The notes under the pieces: generated by a model
Told to the model about the DNA's origin: nothing
Seen by the model: the letters and a program-made list of their open reading frames with translations, nothing else
Database searches by the model: none
Part shown: in pieces, positions 46,352-54,921 of the stretch
Numbering within the stretch: the first letter of the stretch is position 1
How the letters are laid out: every line of letters begins with the position of its first letter
Source: Escherichia hormaechei_A
Lineage (GTDB): Bacteria; Pseudomonadota; Gammaproteobacteria; Enterobacterales; Enterobacteriaceae
Direction of reading: 5' to 3'
Assembly: GCA_042434945.1 (NCBI GenBank)
Contig: CP170191.1
Coordinates: 1,550,001-1,614,000 of the forward strand
Length of the DNA: 64,000 nucleotides
Made by a program: the position numbers and the translations under genes

Positions 46352-47291
46352 TCTGGCTCTCTGGTATCGCCGGTTTGGTGAGCCTGAATCGGTACTGCAA
46401 GCGGAAACTACACCATTGTCGCCGCGACAGCCGGGAGAGATACGTGTGCGCATGCTTTTTTCCCCGGTGAACGCCTCCGATCTCATCCCCATCACCGGAG
46501 CATATCGCCATCGCACGCCGCTGCCTGCGATAGCCGGTTATGAAGGGGTCGGAATAGTGACCGAAACGCCCGCCGCTTATCCGGCGCTGCTGGGCAAGCG
46601 GGTCCTGCCGTTACGGGGGCAGGGAACCTGGCAGCGCTATGTCGACTGCCCGGCGGCGTATGCGGTTCCCGTCCCGGACGACGTCGACTCGCTACTTGCC
46701 GCGCGGGCGTATATCAACCCGCTTGCCGCACAGATGATGCTGGACCGCTATCCTCCGGTCGGGAAAACGGTGCTGCTCACCGCTGCCGGTTCTGACTGCG
46801 CCGTTCTGCTCGGGCAATGGGCACGCCAGGCGGGCGCAGAGGCGGTTTACGGGATCCATCGCTCGCCCGTGCACGCTCAACGTCTGGCTGAAATGGGGAT
46901 CGTCCCGATTGCGCAACATGATACGACCGCCGTCAACGCTGCCGCCGCGCAAGCGGAGGTGGTGTACGACGCCACGGGCGGCAGCCTGGCGGAGACGATC
47001 CTGAGCGTGATGCCCGAAACCGGCACCTTTGTCTGCTACGGGCTACTCTCCGGGCAGACCTTCCGGCAGCAGCGGCCGTTGCCGCGCGTGGCGTGGTTTC
47101 ACATTCGTAACTATCTGGACGCGCTGAGCGCTGAGGCGTGGCAGGCGGAGTTTCGGCGCATCTGGCCTAAACTGCGCGCCAGCCAGTGCAGCGATGTCAC
47201 CCTCTACCCGCTGTCGGAATGGCAGCGGGCAGTGGGCAACTATCGCGAAGCGGGAAGAACGGGTAAGCCCATGCTGTCGATGGACAATTAA
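46344..47291 (+). CDS. Medium-chain dehydrogenase/reductase, quinone- or enoyl-reductase type
   Basis: The 315-residue MDR-superfamily protein starts at ATG 46344 within the end of the monooxygenase gene (overlap ATGCTTAA). The GroES-like domain contains SPVNASDLIPITG and PAIAGYEGVGIV. The NADPH-binding fold starts at VLLTAAGSDCAVLLG. The catalytic-zinc Cys and His are absent, so this is a zinc-independent quinone-oxidoreductase or 2-enoyl-thioester-reductase-like enzyme. The substrate is unknown. The pair with the luciferase-like gene is the main clue to function. Its stop overlaps tqsA by four bases, tail to tail. Confidence 0.85.
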   Translation: MLNLALWYRRFGEPESVLQAETTPLSPRQPGEIRVRMLFSPVNASDLIPITGAYRHRTPLPAIAGYEGVGIVTETPAAYPALLGKRVLPLRGQGTWQRYVDCPAAYAVPVPDDVDSLLAARAYINPLAAQMMLDRYPPVGKTVLLTAAGSDCAVLLGQWARQAGAEAVYGIHRSPVHAQRLAEMGIVPIAQHDTTAVNAAAAQAEVVYDATGGSLAETILSVMPETGTFVCYGLLSGQTFRQQRPLPRVAWFHIRNYLDALSAEAWQAEFRRIWPKLRASQCSDVTLYPLSEWQRAVGNYREAGRTGKPMLSMDN

Positions 47292-48328
47292 TCGGCCTTA
47301 TGGCTCATGTCGCTCAGCAGTACAGCGATACTTTGTCCACCGGCGGTCTGCTCCAGGCCAATTTTGACAATAATTGTCAGCGGAACGGAGAGCAGCATGC
47401 CGACAGGCCCGAGCAGCCAGCCCCAGAAAATCAGGGACAGGAACACAACAAGGGTTGAAAGCCCCAGCCCGCGTCCCATTATCCGTGGTTCGAGAATGTT
47501 CCCGAAGACAAGGTTAATCACCAGATAGCCTGCCAGCAGAATCAGGGCATCATACAAACCGCTGAAAACCAGCACCTGAAGGATAGGGGGGATCGCCGCC
47601 AGCACGGAGCCGATGTTAGGAATATAGTTGAGCGCAAAGGCCAGCAGCCCCCAGACAAAGGCAAAACGCACATCCAGCGCGGCGAGCATCCCCCAGACCA
47701 CTAATCCCGTCACCAGGCTGATGGCCGTTTTCAGCACCAGATAGCGTGAAACGCTGTCGAGCGCGCGCTGAATGGCGCCCATTCCCTCTACCGGACGCAC
47801 CATGATGTGCTGGAGCTTTGCAGGCAGCTGTGGAACTTCCAGCAGCATAAACACAACCGTCAGGAACAACAGGAAAATCGAGGTCATGGCGTTGGAGAGT
47901 TGTGCCAGCAGGCTGGTGACAATCGTCATGGCGGCATTCGGATCGATGTATTTAAGCAGTTCCTCAACCGAGACTTCGATACCCGCGCGTTGCAGCCAGG
48001 GTTCAATTTGCAGCAGCGGGGTCGCCAGGGAAGAGCGGTATGTCGGTAGCGTCCGCGCCAGCTCGTTCAGGGAGGTTCCCAGATAGGCGACTAACAGCAC
48101 CATCGCAACGATAATAATACTGATAAGCAGGCTTATCGCCAGCACACGCGGGATGCGCAGCCGCACCATTCGCTGCACCAGTGGATTGAGGATCACCGCG
48201 ATAAAAAGCGCCAGGATAAAAGGCACGATGATATCGGCCGCAAAACGAACGCCGGTCAGAATGATCATCAGCATGCCCAGCATGATGACGATCTTAAGCC
48301 CGTTGAGGGTGATAATAGGTTTGGCCAT
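47288..48328 (-). CDS. tqsA: TqsA, AI-2E family transporter
   Basis: TqsA is a 346-residue inner-membrane protein of the AI-2 exporter (YdgG/PerM-like) family, reported to move autoinducer-2 out of E. coli. About eight hydrophobic segments are present. The start MAKPIITLNGLKIVIMLGML and the region LGLSTLVVFLSLIFWGWLLG match E. coli TqsA, with many differences elsewhere (host-type sequence). In E. coli tqsA lies between pntB and mdtJI; here pntB is 27.5 kb away while mdtJI remains adjacent. Confidence 0.94.
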   Translation of the reverse strand: MAKPIITLNGLKIVIMLGMLMIILTGVRFAADIIVPFILALFIAVILNPLVQRMVRLRIPRVLAISLLISIIIVAMVLLVAYLGTSLNELARTLPTYRSSLATPLLQIEPWLQRAGIEVSVEELLKYIDPNAAMTIVTSLLAQLSNAMTSIFLLFLTVVFMLLEVPQLPAKLQHIMVRPVEGMGAIQRALDSVSRYLVLKTAISLVTGLVVWGMLAALDVRFAFVWGLLAFALNYIPNIGSVLAAIPPILQVLVFSGLYDALILLAGYLVINLVFGNILEPRIMGRGLGLSTLVVFLSLIFWGWLLGPVGMLLSVPLTIIVKIGLEQTAGGQSIAVLLSDMSHKAD

Positions 48329-48740
48329 GGACGTTCCTGAACAGTTTTTTATTTATAATAGAGGGGAAAGCGGATTAAAAAAACTAACCAAAATCAAACA
48401 GACTGGGTAAAGAAATGAAAAGGCTTTGAGTAAATTCCTGGCTATGATACAAATCAGGCGTGTTCAACTACCGAGGACAATTATCATCCGCGATGACGAG
48501 AAGCAACACTGCGGATAATTGTAATATTATGGACAATTTGTTCAGGACGTTATTTTTCTACATTTACCCATCTTCGTACCTCATCCACCTATCTTGCTCG
48601 TAGGTGAGCAGCACTGGCGCAAACGCGCTTTAGTCCTTTCTTCTGCCAAAGCTTGCGCTATGCGCGGGGCTTGACCACTTTACTTTGGTTTCGCTGAATT
48701 AAGCGAAAATTAAAAATAATTCTCTTGCAGGAGAAGGACA
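48329..48740. other. Divergent tqsA/mdtJ gap with a bulged hairpin
   Basis: No gene is supported in this 412-base stretch. An imperfect hairpin pairs ACAATT..ATCCGC (48478-48492) with GCGGATAATTGT (48512-48523). The area should contain the divergent promoters of tqsA and mdtJI. GGAGAAGGA just before 48741 is the mdtJ ribosome-binding site. Confidence 0.5.
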
Positions 48741-49107
48741 ATGTTATTTATTGGAATTTTATTAGGTCTGGCTATTGCTACAGAAATTACCGGTACGCTG
48801 TCAATGAAATGGGCGAGCGTCAGTGAGGGAAATGGCGGCTTTATTTTAATGCTGGTGATGATTTCTCTGTCGTATATATTTCTCTCTTTCGCCGTTAAAA
48901 AAATCGCCTTAGGCGTAGCTTTATGCGCTGTGGAAGGTATCGGTATTTTATTTATTACCTTGTTTAGCGTTTTGTTATTCGACGAAAGTTTATCGCTGAT
49001 GAAAATTGCCGGGTTAACCACCCTGGTCGCCGGGATTGTGTTGATAAAATCAGGTACCCGTAAAGCGCGTAAACCTGAACTGGAGGTGAAACCATGGCGC
49101 AGTTTGA
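48741..49107 (+). pseudogene. mdtJ: mdtJ, spermidine exporter subunit with compensating and uncompensated indels
   Basis: MdtJ is a four-helix SMR-family protein that exports spermidine with MdtI. Most of the protein reads exactly as E. coli MdtJ, but the start MLFIGILLG stands for MYIYWILLG and GVALCAVEGIG for the conserved GVAYALWEGIG. Each change is explained by one inserted and one lost base. A further extra A in GTGAAACCATGG shifts the end, so the frame runs on to 49199 instead of stopping at 49107. The length to 49107 is the normal 366 bases plus one. Paired indels at conserved residues point to consensus errors. Confidence 0.82.
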
Positions 49108-49425
49108 ATGGGATCACCGCCGGCCTGGCTGGCTTTCGCCATCGTTCTGGAAATTATTGCCAACGTCTTTCTGAAGTTCTCCGACGGTTTTCGTCGTAAA
49201 GCCTACGGCCTGTTATCGATTGCCGCGGTTCTGGGGGCGTTTAGCGCCCTGTCACAGGCGGTGAAAGGCATCGATCTGTCCGTGGCCTATGCGCTGTGGG
49301 GTGGCTTCGGTATTGCCGCCACCCTGGCGGCAGGCTGGATTATGTTCGGGCAGCGTTTAAACAATAAAGGCTGGATAGGGCTGGTATTACTGCTCGCCGG
49401 CATGATCATGATTAAACTGGCCTGA
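49094..49425 (+). pseudogene. mdtI: mdtI, spermidine exporter subunit with two single-base insertions
   Basis: MdtI is the partner of MdtJ, normally 109 residues. From ATG 49094 it reads MAQFEW, then loses frame within 25 bases, and continues correctly as WLAFAIVLEIIANVFLKFSD to the end (KLA). The total length of 332 bases is 330 plus two; the extra bases are likely a C and a G in GATCACCGCCGGCCTGG. The remainder contains the SMR motif VAYALWGGFG and looks host-type rather than E. coli-type (FRRKAYGLLS). It overlaps mdtJ, as in E. coli. Confidence 0.82.
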
Positions 49426-49430
49426 GTGAC

Positions 49431-50246
49431 CTACTGCTGCGCCAGGGCTTCCAGCCGGTCGCGAAAACCGGTCACCGACAACGCCCGGTTATCGGCGCGC
49501 CAGCGTTCTTTCGCGGCAGGAGCCGAACTTTGCACCCCAATTATTGCCAGCCGTCATCGGTATGCAACATCAGAGGCGAACCGCTGTCACCCGGCAAGGT
49601 ATCGCACTGATGTGACATCACGACGTTTGCGCCCAGCCAGTCACTTCACAGTTTTGATGACTGTACAACGTATCGAGATGATCTTCAGGGTAGCCTGCCT
49701 GAGTCACTTTACGACCTGCCGCTTTTAATGCGGCGGTAAGCGCGGCTTTATCTCCCTCAAATAACGGCAACGGCGTACTGCCAGAAGGGGGATTACGTAG
49801 CACAATCAATCCGAAGTCCCACGGCGCGGCTGCGGGAGGTACAATCCAACCATCCCATCTGCTTTAACCGCTTTCCCAGTGTCGGATCAACGCGGCCCTT
49901 CTATGTCGTGGATCTCATAGCGCAAAGACCTTTATTTGACACTAAACGCAGCGCCACTGCTTTATCGCTTTACCCTTTGGAGGTGTCAATAAACAGTGTC
50001 CTGCCGTAATGCCAGATTGGGTGCAATCAGCGTCGCCGTACATAAATTGCCGCTGGCCGTTTCCAGTTGCCCAACCGCATCCCACGGTGATTGGGTCGTG
50101 TCATTCACTGGCACACGATCATCATGACCAAAAAACAGGGTGCTGACCTCATCGTTTGCCGATCTGGCAACGTCTGGTTTATCTGCAAACACAAAAGCAG
50201 ACGTCAAACTAATTGCACCCAACACTACAGCAATGGTTGTACGCAT
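49431..50246 (-). pseudogene. ydgD: ydgD, periplasmic trypsin-like protease, many small indels
   Basis: YdgD is a putative exported serine protease. The first 78 codons match E. coli YdgD (signal peptide [20 protein letters not shown], then the segment up to IAPNLAL), and frame is lost just before the catalytic TAGHC. Several single-base losses and one gain follow between 49,830 and 50,000. A second readable block (49618-49809) covers LRNPPSG to [10 protein letters not shown], and frame breaks again before the GDSGSP serine motif. The last ~20 codons look host-type. Whether the gene is truly dead or the consensus is poor cannot be told. Confidence 0.85.
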
Positions 50247-50345
50247 ATCACACTCTGGTGGGTAATTATGATTATTAAAAGCAAACCCTCATAAATACTA
50301 TAGACGGGACGGGATGAAAGTGGGAGTAAAATCAGATAACTACAA

Positions 50346-50429
50346 TCAGGAAAGATAAAAACGGGCGGCAATCAGTGCGCATAAAATAAGGATGATCAGA
50401 ATGAACTCAAAGCGATAACGGCCCACCAT
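50346..50429 (-). CDS. ydgU: YdgU, 27-residue membrane peptide
   Basis: This tiny gene reads MVGRYRFEFILIILILCALI and seven further residues, with one hydrophobic helix. It corresponds to the small protein YdgU encoded between ydgD and asr in E. coli. GGAGGG lies five bases before ATG 50429. Function is unknown; it is probably an inner-membrane single-pass peptide. It may be co-transcribed with asr, which ends 92 bases upstream. Confidence 0.85.
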   Translation of the reverse strand: MVGRYRFEFILIILILCALIAARFYLS

Positions 50430-50521
50430 ACTACCCTCCGCTAAAGGCGGTGCTAAACGTTACCCGCTTAGCACCGTAATTTTCAGGCGCGAGGGGGCGC
50501 GCCAGCATTACTGTTGAAAAC

Positions 50522-50830
50522 TTACGCTGCGGGTTGTGCAGCAGGTTTTGCCGGTTGCTGATGGCTGTGTTTCTTGGCGTGTTTCTTCGCTGCCTGCGCT
50601 TTTTGTTCAGGGGCTTTCTGTTCAGCTTTCGTATTTTTATGATGCTTTTTAGCCGCCTGCGCTTTCTGGGCAGGTGCTGCTTTATGCTGTTTTTTATGAT
50701 GTGTAGTTTTCGCCGGCGCTGCTTTGGTGGTCGTCGCAGTCGGAGCAGGTGTGGTCGTAGTCTCTGCAGCAAAGGCGGCAGAAGACAGACCCATAGCAGC
50801 GGCAACAACCAGAGCTAATACTTTTTTCAT
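50522..50830 (-). CDS. asr: Asr, acid-shock protein
   Basis: The 102-residue protein has a signal peptide (MKKVLALVVAAAMGLSSAAF, cut after AFA) and a body of Ala/Lys/His/Gln-rich repeats (KKHHKN, QKAQAAKKH). It is exported and processed during acid stress and helps acid tolerance. It appears identical to E. coli Asr. In E. coli its transcription needs RstA/RstB, so the lone rstA at 11.9 kb is relevant. The promoter should lie in 50831-50960. ATG 50830 is used, not the upstream in-frame ATG. Confidence 0.95.
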   Translation of the reverse strand: MKKVLALVVAAAMGLSSAAFAAETTTTPAPTATTTKAAPAKTTHHKKQHKAAPAQKAQAAKKHHKNTKAEQKAPEQKAQAAKKHAKKHSHQQPAKPAAQPAA

Positions 50831-50979
50831 TGTCATACCCTCAATTTGTTTTTTCATTTAACCCCACTGCGGGGCCGTTGAAATAACTATATCCCTGGGA
50901 ATGGCAGACTTCCGTGAGTGGTTGGTTTCAGCGTGTAACGATATGTACAACGCCGGGGTGGGCCCCCCGGCGCGTTCGG

Positions 50980-52464
50980 TTACAGATAGCGGGACGTCAG
51001 GTGTTCGCGGAAGTAGCGGATATTCAGATCTTCACCTGTAGCCTGGGTGATGAGCTGCGACGTGCTGAAACGGCTGCCGTGCTGCCAGATATTCTGACGC
51101 AGCCAGTCAAACAGCGCCGAGAAATCGCCCCCGGCAATGGATGCCAGCAACCCGGGCAGCGCAGTTTTGGCGGCATTGAACAGCTGTGCCGCATACATTG
51201 CCCCCAGCGTGTAAGACGGGAAGTAGCCAAAACCGCCGTCGGTCCAGTGGATATCCTGCATACAGCCGTTGCGGTAGTTATCTTTGGTGGATAACCCAAG
51301 CCACGCCTGCATTTTCTCATCCCATAACGCGGGAATATCATCGACTTCAATTTCGCCATTAATTAGCGCGCGCTCGATCTCATAGCGCAGCACCACATGC
51401 GCCGGATAGCTCACTTCATCCGCATCAACGCGGATGTAGCCCGGCTTCACGCGCTGGTTCCAGGCAATAAAATTCTCTTCGCTGAATGCCGCCTGGCTAC
51501 CGAAACGGGCATGAACCGCCGGAAGCAGATGCTTCAGGAAAGCGTCGCTGCGGCCCAGCTGCATTTCAAAGAACAAGCTCTGGGATTCATGGATCGCCGT
51601 AGAGCGCGCCAGCGCAACGGGCTGGCCGGCCCACGCTCGCGGAAGGTTTTGTTCGTAGCGGGCATGTCCGGTTTCGTGGATCACGCCGAAAAGCGCGCTG
51701 AGCAGTTCATCTTCATCGTAACGCGTGGTGATACGCACATCTTCCGGCACGCCGCCGCAGAACGGGTGAGCGCTAACGTCCAGACGACCGCCGTTAAAAT
51801 CGAAGCCAAGCATTTTCATCGCTTCCAGGCCCAGCTCGCGCTGCGTGGCGGTCGGGAAGGGACCCTGTGGCGGAACGAACGATCGTTGAGCCTGTTTTTC
51901 CACAACCTTTGCCAGCAGCTCCGGCAGCCAGGACTTCAGATCGCCGAACAGCACATCCAGGCGAGCGCTGGTCATGTCGGGTTCAAAGATATCCAGCAGC
52001 GCGTCGTAAGGCGTGCAGCCTTTAGCCTCAGCGCGCAGGCGGGCTTCTTCACGACTGAGTTTCACCACCTCTTTCAGGTTGGCTGAAAAGCCCTGCCAGT
52101 CGTTGGCCGGACGCTGAGTGCGCCACGCGTGTTCACACCTGCTGCCCGCCAGCGATTTGGCCTCCACCAGCGATTCCGGCAGTAAAGTGGCCTGCTGGTA
52201 GTGGCGCGTCATTTCACGCAGGTTGGCCTGCTCAACGTCGTTCAGATCTTCGTCTGCCGCCGCCGCCAGCCATTCACCCACTTTTTTATCGGTCAGGATC
52301 TGATGTTGCAGGACGCTCATCTCCGCCAGCGCTTCACCGCGCGCGGCGCTGCCGCCTGGCGGCATCATGGTGAACATGTCCCAGCTGGCGATGGAGGAGA
52401 GGTGCGAGAAGCGGGAGAGGCGCTGGAAGGTGCGGGTGAGTTGTTGATAGTTATTGTTTTTCAT
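50980..52464 (-). CDS. Carboxypeptidase of the M32 (Taq) family
   Basis: The 494-residue zinc carboxypeptidase has the HExxH motif in FGVIHETGHARYEQ, with the downstream Glu in IHESQSLFFE. It also has the M32 motifs HPFCGGVPEDVRITTRYDE and MQDIHWTDGGFGYFPSY. It removes C-terminal residues in the cytoplasm; the physiological substrate is unknown. I do not recall this gene between asr and ynfM in E. coli K-12. It is host-type sequence flanked by E. coli-like tracts on both sides, which matters for the mosaic question. Confidence 0.93.
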   Translation of the reverse strand: MKNNNYQQLTRTFQRLSRFSHLSSIASWDMFTMMPPGGSAARGEALAEMSVLQHQILTDKKVGEWLAAAADEDLNDVEQANLREMTRHYQQATLLPESLVEAKSLAGSRCEHAWRTQRPANDWQGFSANLKEVVKLSREEARLRAEAKGCTPYDALLDIFEPDMTSARLDVLFGDLKSWLPELLAKVVEKQAQRSFVPPQGPFPTATQRELGLEAMKMLGFDFNGGRLDVSAHPFCGGVPEDVRITTRYDEDELLSALFGVIHETGHARYEQNLPRAWAGQPVALARSTAIHESQSLFFEMQLGRSDAFLKHLLPAVHARFGSQAAFSEENFIAWNQRVKPGYIRVDADEVSYPAHVVLRYEIERALINGEIEVDDIPALWDEKMQAWLGLSTKDNYRNGCMQDIHWTDGGFGYFPSYTLGAMYAAQLFNAAKTALPGLLASIAGGDFSALFDWLRQNIWQHGSRFSTSQLITQATGEDLNIRYFREHLTSRYL

Positions 52465-52538
52465 GAAGTCCTCGTGTCTGAATCAGCCGATGACAAAAAT
52501 TAGCATCGGCTCGATTTAAACACGAAGAGGGCTGAATG

Positions 52539-53789
52539 TTAATGCAGTCGTTTATGCAGGCTCGCGCCCACCAGCAGTGCCGCGCACAACATCAGAGCAA
52601 TAAATGCGCCGACGCCGTTCCAGCCATAGTTATGCCAGAAAACACCACCCAGCGTCCCGGCAATACTCGACCCCAGATAGTAACTGAACAGATACAGCGA
52701 GGAGGCCTGGCCTTTAGCGCGTTTTGCGCGGGGGCCGATCCAGCTGCTGGCTACTGAGTGGGCTGCGAAGAATCCTGCTGAGAAGAGTAACATTCCGGCA
52801 AAGATCAGCCACAGCGAGCTGAATAAGGTCATCAGTAAACCAAACAGCATAACCCCCGTCGAAAACAACATCACTGGACCACGCCCATAGCGGGTGGTCA
52901 TGGTTCCGGCTTTGGGTGAGCTCCATGTACCGGTCAAATAAGCCAGCGATAATAAGCCAACCACGGCCTGACTGACGTGCCAGGGGGAGAGCATCAACCG
53001 ATAGCCGATGTAATTAAACAGCGTGACGAACGACCCCATCAGCAAAAAGCCTTCTGCGAACAATAACGGTAATCCCCGGTCACGCCAGTGCAGACGAAAG
53101 TTGATAAACAACGTCTTAGGGCGCAGCGAAGTCGGGCGAAAATGGCGTGATTCAGGGAGGATTTTCCAGAACATCAACGCCGAGGCCAGCGCGAAACAAC
53201 CGATTGCCGCCAGAGCAATTCGCCAGTTGAAAAAGTCCGTGAAGACACCGCTAATTAAGCGTCCGCTCATGCCGCCAATTGAGTTGCCGCTGATATACAA
53301 CCCCATTGAAAAGGCCACGAAACTGGGATGGATTTCCTCGCTAAGATAAGTCATGCCAACAGCTGCCACGCCACTTAACGAAAGCCCAATCAAGGCGCGC
53401 ATAATCAAAATGCCGTGCCAGCTGGTCATCATTGTCGAAAGTAACGTACAAATGGAGGCCAACAGTAGCGCCGTGACCATCACTGGTTTGCGACCAATGG
53501 CATCGGATAGCGGGCCAGTAAACAGCAAACCAATAGCCAACATCGCCGTGGAAATGGACAGTGAAATACTACTGTTCGCGGGGGTTAAGCCAAACTCCTG
53601 CGAAAGCACCGGAAGGATAGGCTGCACACAATAGAGAAGTGCAAATGTTGCCAGTCCGGCAGAGAACAGCGCCAGGGTGACGCGCATAAATTGCGGCGTA
53701 CCGCGTTTAATAAATTGATTTGGCTGAGAAATGCTTTGCTTGTCAGTGTCGCTTGCCGGAGCGCCATCAACAGTTGTAGTACGGCTCAC
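52539..53789 (-). CDS. ynfM: YnfM, MFS transporter
   Basis: The 416-residue major-facilitator protein has about twelve helices and the MFS loop motif GPLSDAIGRKPVMV between helices 2 and 3. It is a putative drug or arabinose-type exporter in E. coli, with substrate unproven. Residues 1 to about 400 read as E. coli YnfM, while the last ~15 (MLCAALLVGASLHKRLH) differ from E. coli. A sequence switch therefore lies near 52.58 kb. It is divergent from ynfL, a probable LysR regulator of it. Confidence 0.93.
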   Translation of the reverse strand: MSRTTTVDGAPASDTDKQSISQPNQFIKRGTPQFMRVTLALFSAGLATFALLYCVQPILPVLSQEFGLTPANSSISLSISTAMLAIGLLFTGPLSDAIGRKPVMVTALLLASICTLLSTMMTSWHGILIMRALIGLSLSGVAAVGMTYLSEEIHPSFVAFSMGLYISGNSIGGMSGRLISGVFTDFFNWRIALAAIGCFALASALMFWKILPESRHFRPTSLRPKTLFINFRLHWRDRGLPLLFAEGFLLMGSFVTLFNYIGYRLMLSPWHVSQAVVGLLSLAYLTGTWSSPKAGTMTTRYGRGPVMLFSTGVMLFGLLMTLFSSLWLIFAGMLLFSAGFFAAHSVASSWIGPRAKRAKGQASSLYLFSYYLGSSIAGTLGGVFWHNYGWNGVGAFIALMLCAALLVGASLHKRLH

Positions 53790-53895
53790 TTGAAATCCTT
53801 GCTAAATATGCCTGTAGATCAGGCTTATACATAGGGTAGGAAAATCGAATTGTTCTGTCTAATATATTAATAATCTCAAATAAGATGTTTTAAAT

Positions 53896-54788
53896 ATGAA
53901 TATTGAACTTCGTCATCTGCGTTACTTTGTTGCTGTTGCGGAAGAGCTGCATTTCGGGCGCGCCGCTGCCCGCCTGAATATTTCGCAACCGCCGCTAAGT
54001 CAGCAGATTCAGGCGCTGGAGCAACAAATTGGTGCCCGACTGCTGGCACGAACCAATCGCAGTGTATTGCTGACGGCAGCAGGAAAACAGTTTCTTGCAG
54101 ATAGTCGGCAAATCCTGTCTATGGTGGATGACGCTGCCGCTCGCGCTGAAAGGCTGCATCAGGGTGAAGCGGGGGAGTTGCGCATTGGTTTTACTTCGTC
54201 GGCTCCTTTTATTCGGGCGGTGTCCGATACGTTATCGCTGTTTCGCCGTGATTATCCTGATGTCCATTTACAAACCCGCGAAATGAACACTCGCGAGCAA
54301 ATCGCTCCGCTCATTGAAGGAACGCTGGATATGGGATTGCTGCGTAACACAGCGTTACCGGAGTCGCTTGAACACGCAGTCATCGTCCATGAACCGCTTA
54401 TGGCGATGATCCCGCACGATCATCCCCTGGCAAATAACCGAATGTAACGCTGGCTGAACTGGCGAAAGAACCCTTTGTCTTTTTTGATCCGCACGTCGGG
54501 ACAGGGCTGTATGACGATATTCTCGGGCTGATGCGACGTTACCATTTGACGCCCGTCATCACTCAGGAGGTGGGCGAGGCAATGACCATCATCGGTCTGG
54601 TTTCCGCCGGTCTGGGTGTTTCAATTTTGCCTGCGTCATTTAAACGTGTTCAGCTCAACGAAATGCGCTGGGTGCCGATTGCTGAAGAGGATGCGGTTTC
54701 TGAAATGTGGTTGGTCTGGCCGAAACATCATGAACAAAGTCCGGCTGCGCGTAACTTTCGTATTCATCTGCTGAATGCTCTCAGGTGA
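53896..54788 (+). pseudogene. ynfL: ynfL, LysR regulator interrupted by a single-base deletion
   Basis: The LysR-type protein has the helix-turn-helix near residues 5-60 (HLRYFVAVAEELHFGRAAAR, then LNISQPPLSQQIQ). The frame ends at ANNRM because one C is missing in AATAACC(C)GAATG (about 54440), and continues one frame over to the end (LLNALR). With the base restored, the length is 297 residues, as in E. coli, and the sequence reads as E. coli YnfL. The loss is in a CCC run, so a consensus error is plausible. It is divergent from ynfM. Confidence 0.9.
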
Positions 54789-54921
54789 GGGAAATTTCAG
54801 CGAAAAAGCCCGAAAATGTGCTGTTAATCACATGCCTAAGTAAAAATTTGACGACACGTATTGAAGTGCTTCACCATAGCCTACAGATTATTTCGGAGCG
54901 CGAAAATATAGGGAGTATGCG

